Below are positions 20,288 to 29,627 of a stretch of 64,000 nt of DNA, piece by piece (position 1 is the first letter of the stretch; each line of letters opens with the position of its first letter). The position numbers and the translations under genes were made by a program. The DNA is taken from the NCBI RefSeq assembly GCF_022346995.1, contig NZ_JAKRNM010000004.1, forward strand, positions 124,001 to 188,000, given 5' to 3'. Source of the stretch: Paenibacillus sp. ACRRY (GTDB lineage Bacteria; Bacillota; Bacilli; Paenibacillales; Paenibacillaceae). A model generated the notes under the pieces. That model did no database searches. It was not told where the DNA came from and saw only the letters and a program-made list of their open reading frames with translations.

Positions 20288-20316
20288 CGTTGTTCACCTC
20301 TATTGCCGTTATAATA

Positions 20317-20360
20317 ACAAAAAACCCAAACAAAGGCTTATCATACAGCCTTTATTTGGG
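20317..20360 (-). terminator. LicT-controlled terminator in the licT leader
   Basis: Minus-strand ACCCAAATAAAGGCT pairs with AGCCTTTGTTTGGGT and is followed by TTTTTT. The 5' arm shares the ACCC of the RAT. Confidence 0.88.
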
Positions 20361-20387
20361 TATCGCCTGCTTACCAGTAACAATCCC
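20358..20387 (-). promoter_or_regulatory. RAT antiterminator site, licT leader
   Basis: Minus strand GGGATTGTTACTGG, then TAAGCAGGCGATACCC, almost the same as the bglP RAT. It implies that LicT antiterminates its own transcript. Confidence 0.9.
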
Positions 20388-20421
20388 GAAGAAGACGCGG
20401 CTTCTTCTTTCAATTATGTAC

Positions 20422-20450
20422 ACTATACCGCTTTCATAACAGAATAACAA
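20422..20450 (-). promoter_or_regulatory. licT promoter with partial cre-like site
   Basis: Minus-strand TTGTTA (20445-20450), 17 bases, TATAGT (20422-20427). TGAAAGCGGTATAG (20436-20423) between them is a partial cre match that lacks the closing CA. Confidence 0.65.
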
Positions 20451-20490
20451 TAGAATCATTTTTGGAAATGGACGTAAAGACGTCTATTTT

Positions 20491-20499
20491 TGTTATAAT
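20491..20499 (+). promoter_or_regulatory. Extended -10 promoter for the 54-aa ORF
   Basis: TGTTATAAT is a perfect -10 with the TGN extension. It is divergent from the licT promoter and lies about 100 bases before the small ORF at 20596. Confidence 0.45.
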
Positions 20500-20595
20500 A
20501 AGAAATGCTGGAAGTGAATACGATGGGCTGGGTTACGATAAAAGGGACCGAGGACAGTCATTTTTAAGCATACACAGGATTAATGGAGTGATAAC

Positions 20596-20760
20596 ATGAG
20601 CAAAGCAAAGAAAGGCGGCACGGGCCGTGGTACCGGCAAAAAAGGCTGGAATCGCTGGCAAGCCAGTGCCAATCGGGCAAAAAGTGCCCCAAAGCCTTAT
20701 AAAAGCAAAGGTACGAAGAAGAAAGACGATGCCGAAACTTCAAGTGACAAGTCCCAGTGA
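20596..20760 (+). CDS. Small basic hypothetical protein (54 aa)
   Basis: ATG 20596 to TGA 20760, with GGAGTGAT eight bases upstream. The product is very rich in Lys, Gly, Ser and Arg (starts MSKAKKGGTGRGTGKKGWNR) with two Trp, and is probably disordered. It is flanked by a promoter and a strong terminator, which supports a real gene. I do not recognise a family; binding to nucleic acid is a guess from the charge. Confidence 0.55.
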   Translation: MSKAKKGGTGRGTGKKGWNRWQASANRAKSAPKPYKSKGTKKKDDAETSSDKSQ

Positions 20761-20780
20761 GTGGGCACAAGATAAGATAG

Positions 20781-20821
20781 AAAAAGAGATCTCCCGTGAG
20801 AAAGGGAAGATCTCTTTTTTT
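20781..20821. terminator. Bidirectional terminator
   Basis: AAAAAGAGATCTCCC pairs with GGGAAGATCTCTTTTT. It serves the small ORF on plus and the chemoreceptor gene on minus. Confidence 0.85.
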
Positions 20822-20843
20822 GTGAACGGCATCGTATAATCGG

Positions 20844-22610
20844 TTAATTCATTTGCTTAACTTTGAAGAATGATATCAGCTCCTGCAGCTGCTTGGATAC
20901 AGCAGAGAGTTCGTCCGAAGCACTGACAATGGAAGCCATGGAAGCTTCCTGTTCAGCGATCGATTGTTCAATCTGCTTGCTGCTGTTTGCTGCCTTGCTA
21001 ACACTTGCGGACAGTTCATCAGCTGTTGCAGACATCTCTTGCGTACTGGCGGAGATTTCCTCCGTCGAACTGGAGATATCCTGGATCTGATTCGCGACTT
21101 TGTTCGTGGCCGTCAGGATATCGCCGAAGAATTCACCTGTTTCCCGTGTGACCTGAGAACCTTTCTCCACCTCACGTGAACCAAGCTGCATAGCTTCGGC
21201 AGACTGCGCGATGTCCCGCTGAATCTCGTCGATTAAAGAGCGGATCTGATCAGCTGATTGCTGCGATTGTTCTGCCAGTTTGCGTACTTCTCCTGCCACG
21301 ACGGCAAATCCTTTTCCTTCTTCACCCACGCGTGCTGCTTCGATGGAAGCATTCAGGGCGAGCAAATTGGTTTGTCCTGCAATGTCAGTGATGAGATTTA
21401 CAATGCCGCTAATCTCATTGGAACGGTTTTCCAAAGACTGGATGGATTCGGATGTGTGTTTTACGGCTCCCGAGATCAGGTCCATCTGCTCAATGACTTG
21501 CTGCATAATCTCATGACCCGAATGGGACCGCTGTTCCATGCTCTGCGCTTCATCGGCAACCTCCGAAGAACTGCTCGCGATGGTTTGGACAACGGTGGAC
21601 ATTTCCGTCATGGCACGTGCATTTTCTACAGAGGCCTGGTCCTGAGAGCGAAGGCCAAGGGAGATATCCCGAATATTCGTACTGATCATTTGAATATTGC
21701 CATTGTTATTTTCCGAGATCTCCAATAATTTCTTGGAGGAGTTGGACAGGTGATGTGAAGTCAGTTGGACTTTGGACATCGTATCATTGAAGCGTTCAAT
21801 CATCGTATTGAATTTCTGATTAATGATCCCCAGATCATCTCGTCCTGTCTGAATGGATACATCCAGATTTCCCGAGCTGGCAACATCGATGCCCTTCATC
21901 AGGTTACGGATCGGAGTTAACGTTTTCTTCAACAGGACATATTGCAGGATCATGAACAGAAGCAGGAAACCTACAAGGAACATGCTGCTGTATGTAATAA
22001 GTTTATGAAGACCACTTGGGATTGCGTTGGCATCGACATCGAAGTAAATGGCCGCGTACATTTCACCCGCAGCATTCTTGATGGGATACATAATGGTTGT
22101 CCAGGTACCGTATTCATCTGTATAAAAGCTGCTTAGTGCAGGTTGTCCGTCCTTCTTCATGCCTTCCAGTGCTTCGACGTTTTCTTGTGGAAGTGGGTAC
22201 ATGGAGCCTGCAGCGAGATTTAATTCTTCAAAAGGCTGTACCAGGTTGGTCGGAATGGCGATGATGGACGTTTGGTTGCCTTCCGCCAGTTCGGTTCCAA
22301 AAATATAGGTCTGGGCGATATTGGGATAAAGTTCATGGATGGAATCCAGATAGTCCCGCAGTTCTTGTTGCACCGGGCCGTCGTAACTTTTTTCATTAAT
22401 GGCTTCAAGCACTTTGGCTGTGTCCAAATCATCCGACCACTTCTGGGTGGTCACTTTGGCCTGATCATAGAGCTGCTGGCTGAGTACGTTTTTCTGCAGC
22501 TGATATCCAGCTGTAATCAGGATGATTCCGATCAACATAATACTACCGAAAGATATAACGAGGTTTTTGGCAAAGAAAGGCATGGTACTCCATCGAATCT
22601 TAGATAACAA
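20844..22610 (-). CDS. Methyl-accepting chemotaxis protein
   Basis: About 588 residues. Two membrane segments (near 15-36 and 203-225) enclose an extracytoplasmic sensor of Cache-like size, followed by HAMP (about 225-280) and a long coiled-coil signalling domain with the hairpin tip [42 protein letters not shown]. It relays an unknown ligand to CheA/CheW. The start is uncertain: a TTG at 22610 has AAAAAGGAG nine bases upstream and is preferred; an ATG at 22691 has no ribosome site, and an ATG at 22583 is also possible. Monocistronic. Confidence 0.9.
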   Translation of the reverse strand: MLSKIRWSTMPFFAKNLVISFGSIMLIGIILITAGYQLQKNVLSQQLYDQAKVTTQKWSDDLDTAKVLEAINEKSYDGPVQQELRDYLDSIHELYPNIAQTYIFGTELAEGNQTSIIAIPTNLVQPFEELNLAAGSMYPLPQENVEALEGMKKDGQPALSSFYTDEYGTWTTIMYPIKNAAGEMYAAIYFDVDANAIPSGLHKLITYSSMFLVGFLLLFMILQYVLLKKTLTPIRNLMKGIDVASSGNLDVSIQTGRDDLGIINQKFNTMIERFNDTMSKVQLTSHHLSNSSKKLLEISENNNGNIQMISTNIRDISLGLRSQDQASVENARAMTEMSTVVQTIASSSSEVADEAQSMEQRSHSGHEIMQQVIEQMDLISGAVKHTSESIQSLENRSNEISGIVNLITDIAGQTNLLALNASIEAARVGEEGKGFAVVAGEVRKLAEQSQQSADQIRSLIDEIQRDIAQSAEAMQLGSREVEKGSQVTRETGEFFGDILTATNKVANQIQDISSSTEEISASTQEMSATADELSASVSKAANSSKQIEQSIAEQEASMASIVSASDELSAVSKQLQELISFFKVKQMN

Positions 22611-23009
22611 CTTGTTTCTCTCCTTTTTCTGGCTAATTTGATCTATTCGTATATGTGAATCATTCCAGACTCTTCTAGGACCTCCAGACATATCGTATTC
22701 ATGGAATATATCGTAATAAAGTCATATGAATGTTAGTAATGAAAATAAAATGATGCTTTAGCACTAAAACTTTCAGCGTTTTTTCGCGTTTTTCATAAAG
22801 GTTGGAGAGGGATAGGAGCAAGAAGAAGTGTTCATTATGCAAGTAGTCCTCTTCATCGTATGGTGTAATCAGGCCATTCGCGGGAGGCTATTTAATAGAG
22901 ACTAACTTTACATAAAATACTGGCCTTCGACGCTACGGGCTGTGATACAATAGGTGAGGTCTGTACAGAAACGGAAACACGCATGAGGTCGAGGAGGAGC
23001 AGGAACACG
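22611..23009. other. Divergent intergenic region, chemoreceptor / dgk
   Basis: About 400 bases, AT-rich in the middle. It must hold the promoters of both divergent genes. TACAAT at 22946-22951 is a plausible -10 for dgk but lacks a good -35. I see no ORF or strong structure. Confidence 0.4.
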
Positions 23010-23633
23010 ATGAATTCAGCCCCGTTTATTGCGGTGGAGGGTGCGATTGGAGCGGGGAAAACCACGCTGGCAACGATGCTTTCCAAGGAATTAAACCTTC
23101 CGCTGGTGAAGGAAATAGTAGAAGAGAATCCCTTTCTGGCTTCCTTCTATCAAAATATTGATGAGTGGAGCTTCCAGCTTGAAATGTTTTTTCTATGCAA
23201 TCGGTTCAAGCAATTGGAAGACACAGGTCTGCACTACATTGAACAAAATACTCCCGTCATATCGGATTATCATATCTACAAAAATATGATCTTTGCCGAA
23301 CGTACCTTGAAAGGGACCAAACGGGACAAGTACCGTCAAATCTATCACTTGTTAACCGACGATCTGCCCAAACCCAATCTGGTGTTATACATTGAAGCCG
23401 AGCTGGACACATTGATGTATCGCATTAATAAACGTGGACGTTCCTTTGAACAGGACATGGACCCGGCATATATGGAACAATTGATCGCGGATTACAAAAC
23501 AGGCATGGCCTACCTGGCGGACAGTACCAACCCGCCAACCATTATTAAAGTAAATGCGGAGCAGCTGGATTTTGTGGAGCATCCTGAACATTTCAGGCAG
23601 ATTGTTAACCAGGTAAAGGAGTATATCACATGA
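23010..23633 (+). CDS. dgk: Deoxyguanosine kinase
   Basis: A 207-residue deoxynucleoside kinase. The P-loop is VEGAIGAGKTTLA (about 9-21); ENPFLASFY and the conserved DxHxYKNMIFAERTL region (here DYHIYKNMIFAERTL) follow, then the lid RGRSFEQDMD. It matches B. subtilis Dgk, which salvages dGuo to dGMP. The start at 23010 follows GAGGAGGAG; a start at 22983 is possible but lacks a site. It overlaps the next kinase gene by four bases (ATGA), so they are coupled. Confidence 0.9.
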   Translation: MNSAPFIAVEGAIGAGKTTLATMLSKELNLPLVKEIVEENPFLASFYQNIDEWSFQLEMFFLCNRFKQLEDTGLHYIEQNTPVISDYHIYKNMIFAERTLKGTKRDKYRQIYHLLTDDLPKPNLVLYIEAELDTLMYRINKRGRSFEQDMDPAYMEQLIADYKTGMAYLADSTNPPTIIKVNAEQLDFVEHPEHFRQIVNQVKEYIT

Positions 23634-24286
23634 ATAACTATGGCATTCCGGCGAATGCATTAATTACGGTAGCAGGTACGGTTGGCGTGGGTAAGTCCAC
23701 GTTAACGGCAGCACTTGCACAGCGTTTGAATTTCAAAACATCCCTGGAGCAGGTCGATCATAATCCGTACCTGGAGAAGTTTTACCATGATTTTGAGCGT
23801 TGGAGCTTCCACTTGCAAATCTACTTCCTGGCGGAGCGCTTCAAGGAACAAAAGAAGATTTTTGAGCTTGGTGGGGGATTCGTACAGGATCGCTCCATCT
23901 ATGAAGATACGGGCATCTTTGCGCAAATGCATGCGGATCAGGGCACGATGTCAGCCACGGATTTTGAAACGTACAGCAGCTTGTTTGAAGCGATGGTGAT
24001 GACTCCGTATTTCCCTCATCCCGATGTGTTGATCTATCTGGAAGGTAGCCTGCCGTCCATCTTGAACCGGATCACGGAACGCGGACGTGAAATGGAAATT
24101 CAGACCGACCGCTCGTATTGGGAACATATGCATGAGCGTTATTCGGTATGGATCGATCAGTTTACGGCTTGTCCGGTACTCCGACTGAACATTGATCAGT
24201 ATGATGTGCATGATCCGGCTTCGGTAGATGCCATTCTGGCACAGATTGCAGCAGTCACTCAGCCGTCCAAAGAAGCGAAACTATAA
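23630..24286 (+). CDS. dck: Deoxyadenosine/deoxycytidine kinase
   Basis: A 218-residue kinase, paralogous to the preceding one. P-loop AGTVGVGKSTLTAALA (about 15-30), the DRS motif in VQDRSIYEDTGIF (catalytic/base-binding region) and the lid ITERGREMEIQTD. It matches B. subtilis Dck, which phosphorylates dAdo and dCyd. The dgk-dck pair is the usual Bacillales arrangement for deoxynucleoside salvage. Confidence 0.9.
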   Translation: MNNYGIPANALITVAGTVGVGKSTLTAALAQRLNFKTSLEQVDHNPYLEKFYHDFERWSFHLQIYFLAERFKEQKKIFELGGGFVQDRSIYEDTGIFAQMHADQGTMSATDFETYSSLFEAMVMTPYFPHPDVLIYLEGSLPSILNRITERGREMEIQTDRSYWEHMHERYSVWIDQFTACPVLRLNIDQYDVHDPASVDAILAQIAAVTQPSKEAKL

Positions 24287-24325
24287 GATGTCAGCAGAGT
24301 TTTAGACTATAAATGATTCGGAATT

Positions 24326-24367
24326 AAAGATCCCTTTTTCAGCTTAAGGCTGGTGGAAGGGATCTTT
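24326..24367 (+). terminator. Possible terminator after dgk-dck
   Basis: AAAGATCCCTT pairs with AAGGGATCTTT, but the T-run after it is short. Confidence 0.5.
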
Positions 24368-24523
24368 GCGTTGCTGAAATATATAATGCGAATCGTCATG
24401 CTTTCTTTCTATTAATTTTCAGAAATAAATAGAAAATTGTTGAAAGGAGTCACATTTTGTGGTTTCATAAGAAAGGTGAATTCTGGAAAATAAGCATAAG
24501 CATGACTCAGGAGGGATAAGCAC

Positions 24524-25006
24524 GTGGAAGAGAAACAGGGAATCCGAATTGGCTTGCCGATCATCGGTGGGTTAATTGCAGCTATTGTAGGGGGAGCCGT
24601 GTGGGCAGCAATTGCAGCATCAACCGAATATGAGGTTGGGCTTATTGCCATCTTGATTGGGGCGCTTACGGGGTACGCAGTTGTGTTGTTCTCCAACAAA
24701 CGTATTGCAACGGTACATAAAATCATTGCGGTTATTTTCGCACTTCTCGGCATTTTGCTGGGTAAGTATCTTACCGTGATCTATTTTACATCCCAGTTGT
24801 TCGGGGATATCGGAATGATGGAACTGGCGTTTGATGTTGAGATCATCCGCGAGTTCTTCGCAACCATCACAGATTACTTCAGTGAGCCAATCGATCTGTT
24901 GTTCATCGTGCTGGCCATTGTATCTGCATGGCAGATTCCGGGACGCATGGCGAAGACAAGCCTGGCATCGACAGCTTCGTCATCGGATCAAGCGCCAAGA
25001 GCTTAA
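24524..25006 (+). CDS. Four-helix membrane protein, unknown
   Basis: A 160-residue protein with predicted membrane segments near residues 9-32, 37-55, 64-87 and 122-138, and a Ser/Ala-rich cytoplasmic tail. It starts with GTG behind CAGGAGGGAT. I do not recognise a family with a known role. It has its own terminator downstream and no obvious partner. Confidence 0.75.
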   Translation: MEEKQGIRIGLPIIGGLIAAIVGGAVWAAIAASTEYEVGLIAILIGALTGYAVVLFSNKRIATVHKIIAVIFALLGILLGKYLTVIYFTSQLFGDIGMMELAFDVEIIREFFATITDYFSEPIDLLFIVLAIVSAWQIPGRMAKTSLASTASSSDQAPRA

Positions 25007-25123
25007 TAGGGGAACACTGTCTCGGTAATCAGAAGGGTGCAATGTAGTCACTGGATATATCATGTACAGTACTCAGAGTGAGGGGCCGGAAGGGGTCCAT
25101 CACATTGCGGCTGAGATACAGGG

Positions 25124-25162
25124 AAAGGGACGTAACGCCTACTGGCTTACGTCCCTTTTTTA
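25124..25162. terminator. Terminator between membrane protein and merR genes
   Basis: AAAGGGACGTAA pairs with TTACGTCCCTTT and is followed by T6 on plus; A-run on the other side allows use on minus for the merR gene. Confidence 0.85.
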
Positions 25163-25203
25163 TACTTGGAGTAGATCGGATTTAATGAGAAAAGCATACA
25201 GCA

Positions 25204-25947
25204 TTAGCTCTTACGATCAGCAAAGACTGCCATCGCATCCCTCATGAACATGGCCAAGCCTTCTCCAAATTGATCGATATTACGAGTAAAGCGTTCGTCA
25301 TCCACATACATCTGTCCGAGTCCTCTGAAAGCCTCCGGGGAATAGTTCCCCATGTTGTTCAGATAGGCATACCATTCAGCGATTCCTGCTTGAGCCTCGT
25401 TCGAGGCAGGGTCCGTGTGACGAAGTGCTGCCAGCCGTCTATAAATTTCATTCATTTCATCGGACAGGGCTTTCTGTTCTTGGGCAGAATTGCCCTTAAT
25501 TTTCTGGTTAGCTTTTTCGACAGCTTCGTCTCCCCAACGTTCTCTGGCTTCCTGTTCATACGGATTGTTACTGAAGTCGAATCCTTCGAACTGTTCTTTC
25601 GTTGTCATGTGTATCTCTCCTCTCATATGCAAAACGCTTCGATCAATGGTGGCGATCATTTGATCAAGTCGCTGACGCTTTTCCAGCAAAATACGGCGGT
25701 GCATCTGCAGTGCTTCTTCCCGGTCAAAGGAAGGATTGGTGATAATGCTTTTGATCTCTTTCAGGGAGAAATCAAGCTCTCTGAAAAATAAAATCTGCTG
25801 CAGCGTTTCCAGATTGGCATCCGAGTAGAGCCGGTACCCGGCTGAAGTGACCTCGTCTGGGGTCAGTAATCCGATCTCATCATAATGATGCAGTGTGCGC
25901 ACACTGATCGAGGCAAGTTCGGCAACTTCTTTGACTTTCATGGCCAT
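25204..25947 (-). CDS. MerR family regulator, TipA/Mta-like
   Basis: A 247-residue regulator. The winged-helix MerR domain (about 1-70) starts MKVKEVAELASISVRTLHHYDEIGLLTP; a coiled-coil dimer helix follows (75-120), then a TipAS antibiotic-recognition domain (about 130-240, with NEIYRRLAALRHTDPASNEAQAGIAEWYAYL). Such proteins bind drugs and activate their own and efflux genes by untwisting a long-spacer promoter. The ATG at 25947 follows AAGGAGGTG; the longer frame at 25986 has no site. The promoter upstream has the expected 19-base spacer and palindrome, so autoactivation is likely. Confidence 0.9.
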   Translation of the reverse strand: MAMKVKEVAELASISVRTLHHYDEIGLLTPDEVTSAGYRLYSDANLETLQQILFFRELDFSLKEIKSIITNPSFDREEALQMHRRILLEKRQRLDQMIATIDRSVLHMRGEIHMTTKEQFEGFDFSNNPYEQEARERWGDEAVEKANQKIKGNSAQEQKALSDEMNEIYRRLAALRHTDPASNEAQAGIAEWYAYLNNMGNYSPEAFRGLGQMYVDDERFTRNIDQFGEGLAMFMRDAMAVFADRKS

Positions 25948-25971
25948 GACCAACACCTCCTTACACCACCG

Positions 25972-26002
25972 ATTGTATAGCGTCACGTAACGTGAGAGTC
26001 AA
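25972..26002 (-). promoter_or_regulatory. MerR-type 19-bp-spacer promoter with palindrome
   Basis: On minus, TTGACT (25997-26002) and TACAAT (25972-25977) are 19 bases apart, the hallmark of MerR-activated promoters. Between them lies TCACGTTACGTGA, a perfect palindrome around TTA, matching known TipA/Mta-type operators. Confidence 0.8.
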
Positions 26003-26006
26003 CAGG

Positions 26007-26037
26007 TAAAAAAAGATGCGAGCCAGGAGGTCGCATC
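26007..26037 (-). terminator. Terminator of the thi operon
   Basis: GATGCGA/TCGCATC stem with a run of seven T on the minus strand, 100 bases after thiE. A further hairpin (TCACGCTGG/CCAGCGTGA, 26082-26112) lies between it and the thiE stop. Confidence 0.75.
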
Positions 26038-26138
26038 CGGAAGAGCATGGAACAATGATGTTGGGAAAACGGTAAGGCATTCACGCTGGAAGGAGCACCC
26101 TGCCCCAGCGTGAGGGGAGGCGGTGCAGGGAGGCATGG

Positions 26139-26807
26139 CTATGCCTGCATCCCGCGCACCGCCGCAGCGAACTGCGCAGCCGCTGCGCGCACATCGGCCG
26201 CGCCCGCGATGGCGGAGATGACGGCTACGCCGTCGGCTCCTGCCGCCATCACGGCGGCCGTGGTATCGGGCGTAATGCCGCCGATACCCACCACCGGAAC
26301 TGCGATGCCTGCGGCGCGCAGTTCGGCCACCCCGGCGGGGCCCAGCACAGCGTGGGCATCCGCCTTGGACCGCGTCGGGTACATGGGCCCGACGCCAAGA
26401 TAGTCGGCGCCCGCTTGCACCGCACGGCGCGCCTCAGCCACGGAGTGGGCGGATACGCCAAGCATCCGCCCGGCTCCGATGCGGGCGCGTACCAGCGCCG
26501 CGTCCGCATCGTCCTGGCCGACATGCATGCCGTCGGCCTCCACTGCCACAGCCAGCTCCACATCATCGTTCACGATGAACGGAATCCCGTGCTGGCTGCA
26601 CACCTCGCGAAGCCGCATCGCAAGCGTGATGCGGGCTTCGCCAGCAAGGGCGCCAGTTCCCTTCTCGCGGAACTGGAACAGCGTGATGCCGCCGGCGATG
26701 GCTTGGCGCAGCACATCCACAGGGTCCAGCGTTGTATTCACGCTGCCCATCACCAGGTACACCTGCATGGCCTGGCGTACCGCCTCTGCATCCCATCTGC
26801 GCATCAC
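26139..26807 (-). CDS. thiE: Thiamine-phosphate synthase
   Basis: A 222-residue TIM-barrel enzyme joining HMP-PP and thiazole-P to thiamine phosphate. Seen motifs: GGITLFQFREKGTG (substrate loop), PFIVNDDVELAVAVEADGMHVGQDD (pyrophosphate/Mg site), GVGPMYPTRSKADA and VVGIGGITPD (phosphate loop). It is the last gene of the TPP-riboswitch operon and overlaps thiD by four bases. The gene is strikingly GC-rich compared with its neighbours (46 of 60 bases G/C at 26161-26220, against 32 of 60 at 27061-27120 in thiD). Confidence 0.93.
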   Translation of the reverse strand: MMRRWDAEAVRQAMQVYLVMGSVNTTLDPVDVLRQAIAGGITLFQFREKGTGALAGEARITLAMRLREVCSQHGIPFIVNDDVELAVAVEADGMHVGQDDADAALVRARIGAGRMLGVSAHSVAEARRAVQAGADYLGVGPMYPTRSKADAHAVLGPAGVAELRAAGIAVPVVGIGGITPDTTAAVMAAGADGVAVISAIAGAADVRAAAAQFAAAVRGMQA

Positions 26808-27616
26808 TGCTCACCCCGCTGTCTGCGCTGATACGCAAAATGATTCGTTGGCCCGTGTCCGGCCCCAATCCCCAGTTCATCCTCAATGGCCGCCTGAATG
26901 AACGCTCGCGCGGTTGTTACGGCAGCCAGGACAGACGAGCCCTTGGCCAGTTCGGCCGTGATGGCGGCAGAGTACGTACAGCCGGTCCCATGGGTGTGGC
27001 GTGTCACAATGCGTACGTTCTCCAGATAATGAAAGGACGTGCCGTCATAGAGCACATCAACAATCATCCCGTTACCTTCAGCATGTCCGCCTTTGACCAG
27101 AGCATACGCAGAGCCCATGTGCACGATTCGTCTGGCGGCTTCTTCACGATCGGCCAGATTGCGGATGGTCATTCCGGTGATCAGTTCGGCTTCCGGAATA
27201 TTCGGCGTTGTGACTAATGCGTGTGGAAGCAGATCCGTGACCAGGGCGTGCACCGCCTCCTGCTGGAGCAACGGGGCACCACCTTTCGCTACCATGACCG
27301 GATCAATGACCAGATTGGTCCAGCCGAATTGCCGCCATTTCTCAGAAACCAAGCGAATGGTTTGTGCACTGAAAAGCATGCCTGTTTTTACCGCTCCGGG
27401 CTGGAAATCTTCACCTGTGGAATCGAGCTGCTGAGCAATACCTTCCAAAGGAACCGGATAGACTCCCTGAACGCCTAGTGTATTCTGTGCGGTAACCGCA
27501 GTAATAACAGACAAGCCGTACGCGCCCAGCTCCTGAAAGGTTTTCAAATCCGCCTGAATGCCGGCCCCGCCGCCATTATCCGACCCGGCAATCGTGAGTG
27601 CCTGCGCCATACTCAT
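26804..27616 (-). CDS. thiD: HMP / HMP-phosphate kinase
   Basis: A 270-residue ribokinase-fold kinase that phosphorylates hydroxymethylpyrimidine twice. It begins [22 protein letters not shown], the ThiD signature; the C-terminal anion hole and catalytic base region is [18 protein letters not shown]. It overlaps thiM at its start (ATGA) and thiE at its end, so the biosynthetic genes are translated as a block. Position 27614-27616 is the first of two near ATGs (MSM). Confidence 0.94.
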   Translation of the reverse strand: MSMAQALTIAGSDNGGGAGIQADLKTFQELGAYGLSVITAVTAQNTLGVQGVYPVPLEGIAQQLDSTGEDFQPGAVKTGMLFSAQTIRLVSEKWRQFGWTNLVIDPVMVAKGGAPLLQQEAVHALVTDLLPHALVTTPNIPEAELITGMTIRNLADREEAARRIVHMGSAYALVKGGHAEGNGMIVDVLYDGTSFHYLENVRIVTRHTHGTGCTYSAAITAELAKGSSVLAAVTTARAFIQAAIEDELGIGAGHGPTNHFAYQRRQRGEQ

Positions 27617-28425
27617 TGGGGATCACCGCCAAGCTGTCGCACCTGAGCCCGCTGAGCAAGCACGTCCGGAGTTACCAGCGCAAGCTGGTTTAACAGCTCG
27701 ATCTGGAAACTGCCTGGCCCGAGGTTGGCTGTGCGCTCTGCTGCGATCTCGGCTGCAACGCCGTAGAAGGCAAGGGCTTCAACAACACTGCTTAGCAATT
27801 CTTCTCCTGACGGTGCAATCGCAGCAAAGGCACCGATGATGGAGCTAAGCAAACATCCTGCGCCAGTGACCTGGGTGAGCAGGGTATGTCCATTTTGCGT
27901 CAGGAACGTGGTCTGCCCATCCGTAATGACATCCTCGCGACCAGTGATAACGACAACACAGCCAAGCTTCTGTGCTGCCCGCTCGGCGATTCCGGTGCGG
28001 TCACCTTCGCCTTGGCCTGCATCGACACCCTTGATGCTCCAGTTCTCGCCTATGACATTGGCGACTTCCGCCACATTACCGCGCAGTACGGTAAGTCGAA
28101 GCTCGCGCACGAGCATCTGAACCGTATCCGTGCGATAGGCCGTAGCGCCAGCTCCCACCGGGTCAAGTACAACTGGCACATGATGGGCATTGGCCGATTG
28201 TCCGGCGAGGCGTATGGCCTGGACAACCTGGTCATCGAGTGTGCCAATGTTGAGCACGACCGCTCCGGCTATTTTAGCAACATCGGCTACCTCTTCATGT
28301 GCGTAGGCCATGAAGGGAGAGGCGCCCAGTGCGAGCAGACCGTTGGCCGTAAACGGAGCAACCACGAGGTTGGTGATATTGTGAACCAGTGGATTTTGAG
28401 TACGAACGCGTGCCAGATATGACAT
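27613..28425 (-). CDS. thiM: Hydroxyethylthiazole kinase
   Basis: A 270-residue kinase that salvages 4-methyl-5-(2-hydroxyethyl)thiazole. Seen motifs: [32 protein letters not shown] at the N-terminus, [14 protein letters not shown] in the middle and [18 protein letters not shown] with the catalytic Cys/anion-hole region. AGGAGGG precedes the ATG. With ThiD and ThiE it completes a salvage route from imported pyrimidine and thiazole to thiamine phosphate. Confidence 0.94.
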   Translation of the reverse strand: MSYLARVRTQNPLVHNITNLVVAPFTANGLLALGASPFMAYAHEEVADVAKIAGAVVLNIGTLDDQVVQAIRLAGQSANAHHVPVVLDPVGAGATAYRTDTVQMLVRELRLTVLRGNVAEVANVIGENWSIKGVDAGQGEGDRTGIAERAAQKLGCVVVITGREDVITDGQTTFLTQNGHTLLTQVTGAGCLLSSIIGAFAAIAPSGEELLSSVVEALAFYGVAAEIAAERTANLGPGSFQIELLNQLALVTPDVLAQRAQVRQLGGDPQ

Positions 28426-28472
28426 TTGAAATTCCCTCCTGATAAGCGATTATTTTGTAGCAACTGTACTTT

Positions 28473-29540
28473 TTACTTCTCCTGCAAGTTGATAAATGCA
28501 TCCTCGGCCTGTACCGAATCCGGAATCAATTCACGTTGTACCAGCCACTTCCGCACGTTATCCCAGGAGGAAGGTTCCTGCCAGCCGAAAGGGATACCTT
28601 CTTCAGTCATGAGCGGAAGCAGAATGTCCAGGCTCTTTGTTTCAATTTCCTGATCCAGCGGGGACGTCTCATTTTCGTGTGCGAGCAGGATGTTCAATGC
28701 TTCATCGGGATGCTCGGTCACATAGTTCTGACCTTCCTGGATCGCTTTGACGAAACGGGTGAGCTGATCCTTCTTCGCCTCAATTCCCTCGTCGCTTGCT
28801 GTAAGAACGAGTTCGTAATAATCCGGCACGCCGTAATCGACGGGGTTAATGGACTTGACTGGATGACCTTCTTTCTCGAGAATCAACTGTTCATGATTGA
28901 TAAAACCACCCATGATCGCATCGGCCTGACCGGAGGCCAGCGAAGGGATCAGATCAAATCCGACATCCACCAAATTCATGCGGTCCGGATCGCCGCCATC
29001 CTGACTCATCATCGTACGCACCATGGCTTCATATAGGGGAACGGAGGAATACCCTACCGTCAGTCCTTCAAGATCTTTGGGGGAGTTCACCTTTCCGTCC
29101 GTTTCCGTCAGCAGATGAACGAGTGGATGCCGAACGACAGCGGCAATGGATCGTACAGGAATGCCTTCTCCACGGGCTAGCAAAATTTGCGGCTGATAGC
29201 TCAGCGCCAGGTCCACTTTGCCAGCGGCTACAAGTTTGAGCGCATCATTTGTATCGGCAGGCATCTGAATGTCCACATCGAGACCTTGTTCTGCAAAATA
29301 TCCATTCTCCTGTGCTGCGTATATAAAGGTATGGACTGCATTCGGATACCAGTCGAGCATGATGGACAATGAATCATGGTCACCAGACGACGATCCGGTT
29401 GTTGTTGAGTCTGTGCCCTGTACCTGGGGATCGGAATCGGACGATGATGGGTTCGCACCCGTATTGCCACAACCGCTGACGATCAGCAATAAACAGATGA
29501 GGGCAGGAAGCAGGATGTGAATGATTTTCTTTTTTCTCAT
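28473..29540 (-). CDS. thiY: Thiamine-precursor binding lipoprotein
   Basis: A 355-residue solute-binding lipoprotein of the NMT1/THI5-like class. The signal peptide ends in the lipobox VSGC (Cys24 of the chosen start). A Ser/Thr/Asp linker precedes SIMLDWYPNAVHTFIYAAQENGYFAEQGLDVDIQMP, typical of ThiY-type pyrimidine-precursor binders. It would capture HMP or a formyl-aminopyrimidine and pass it to ThiX/ThiZ. The start at 29540 gives a proper lipoprotein signal; a longer frame to 29624 would place 28 polar residues before it. No tenA is in the operon, so HMP itself may be the ligand. Confidence 0.85.
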   Translation of the reverse strand: MRKKKIIHILLPALICLLLIVSGCGNTGANPSSSDSDPQVQGTDSTTTGSSSGDHDSLSIMLDWYPNAVHTFIYAAQENGYFAEQGLDVDIQMPADTNDALKLVAAGKVDLALSYQPQILLARGEGIPVRSIAAVVRHPLVHLLTETDGKVNSPKDLEGLTVGYSSVPLYEAMVRTMMSQDGGDPDRMNLVDVGFDLIPSLASGQADAIMGGFINHEQLILEKEGHPVKSINPVDYGVPDYYELVLTASDEGIEAKKDQLTRFVKAIQEGQNYVTEHPDEALNILLAHENETSPLDQEIETKSLDILLPLMTEEGIPFGWQEPSSWDNVRKWLVQRELIPDSVQAEDAFINLQEK

Positions 29541-29627
29541 GGATAAATGGGCCTCGTTTCGTTCATTTTTGTTTGGTTCCAATCGCTGATATGTTTCAAA
29601 GAGATCGACAGGGACGAGCAGCAATTG

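Noticed and set aside
26249-26901. Several long ORFs on both strands around thiE
   Set aside because: They result from the high GC content of thiE, which removes stop codons in other frames; none has a ribosome site or a domain.
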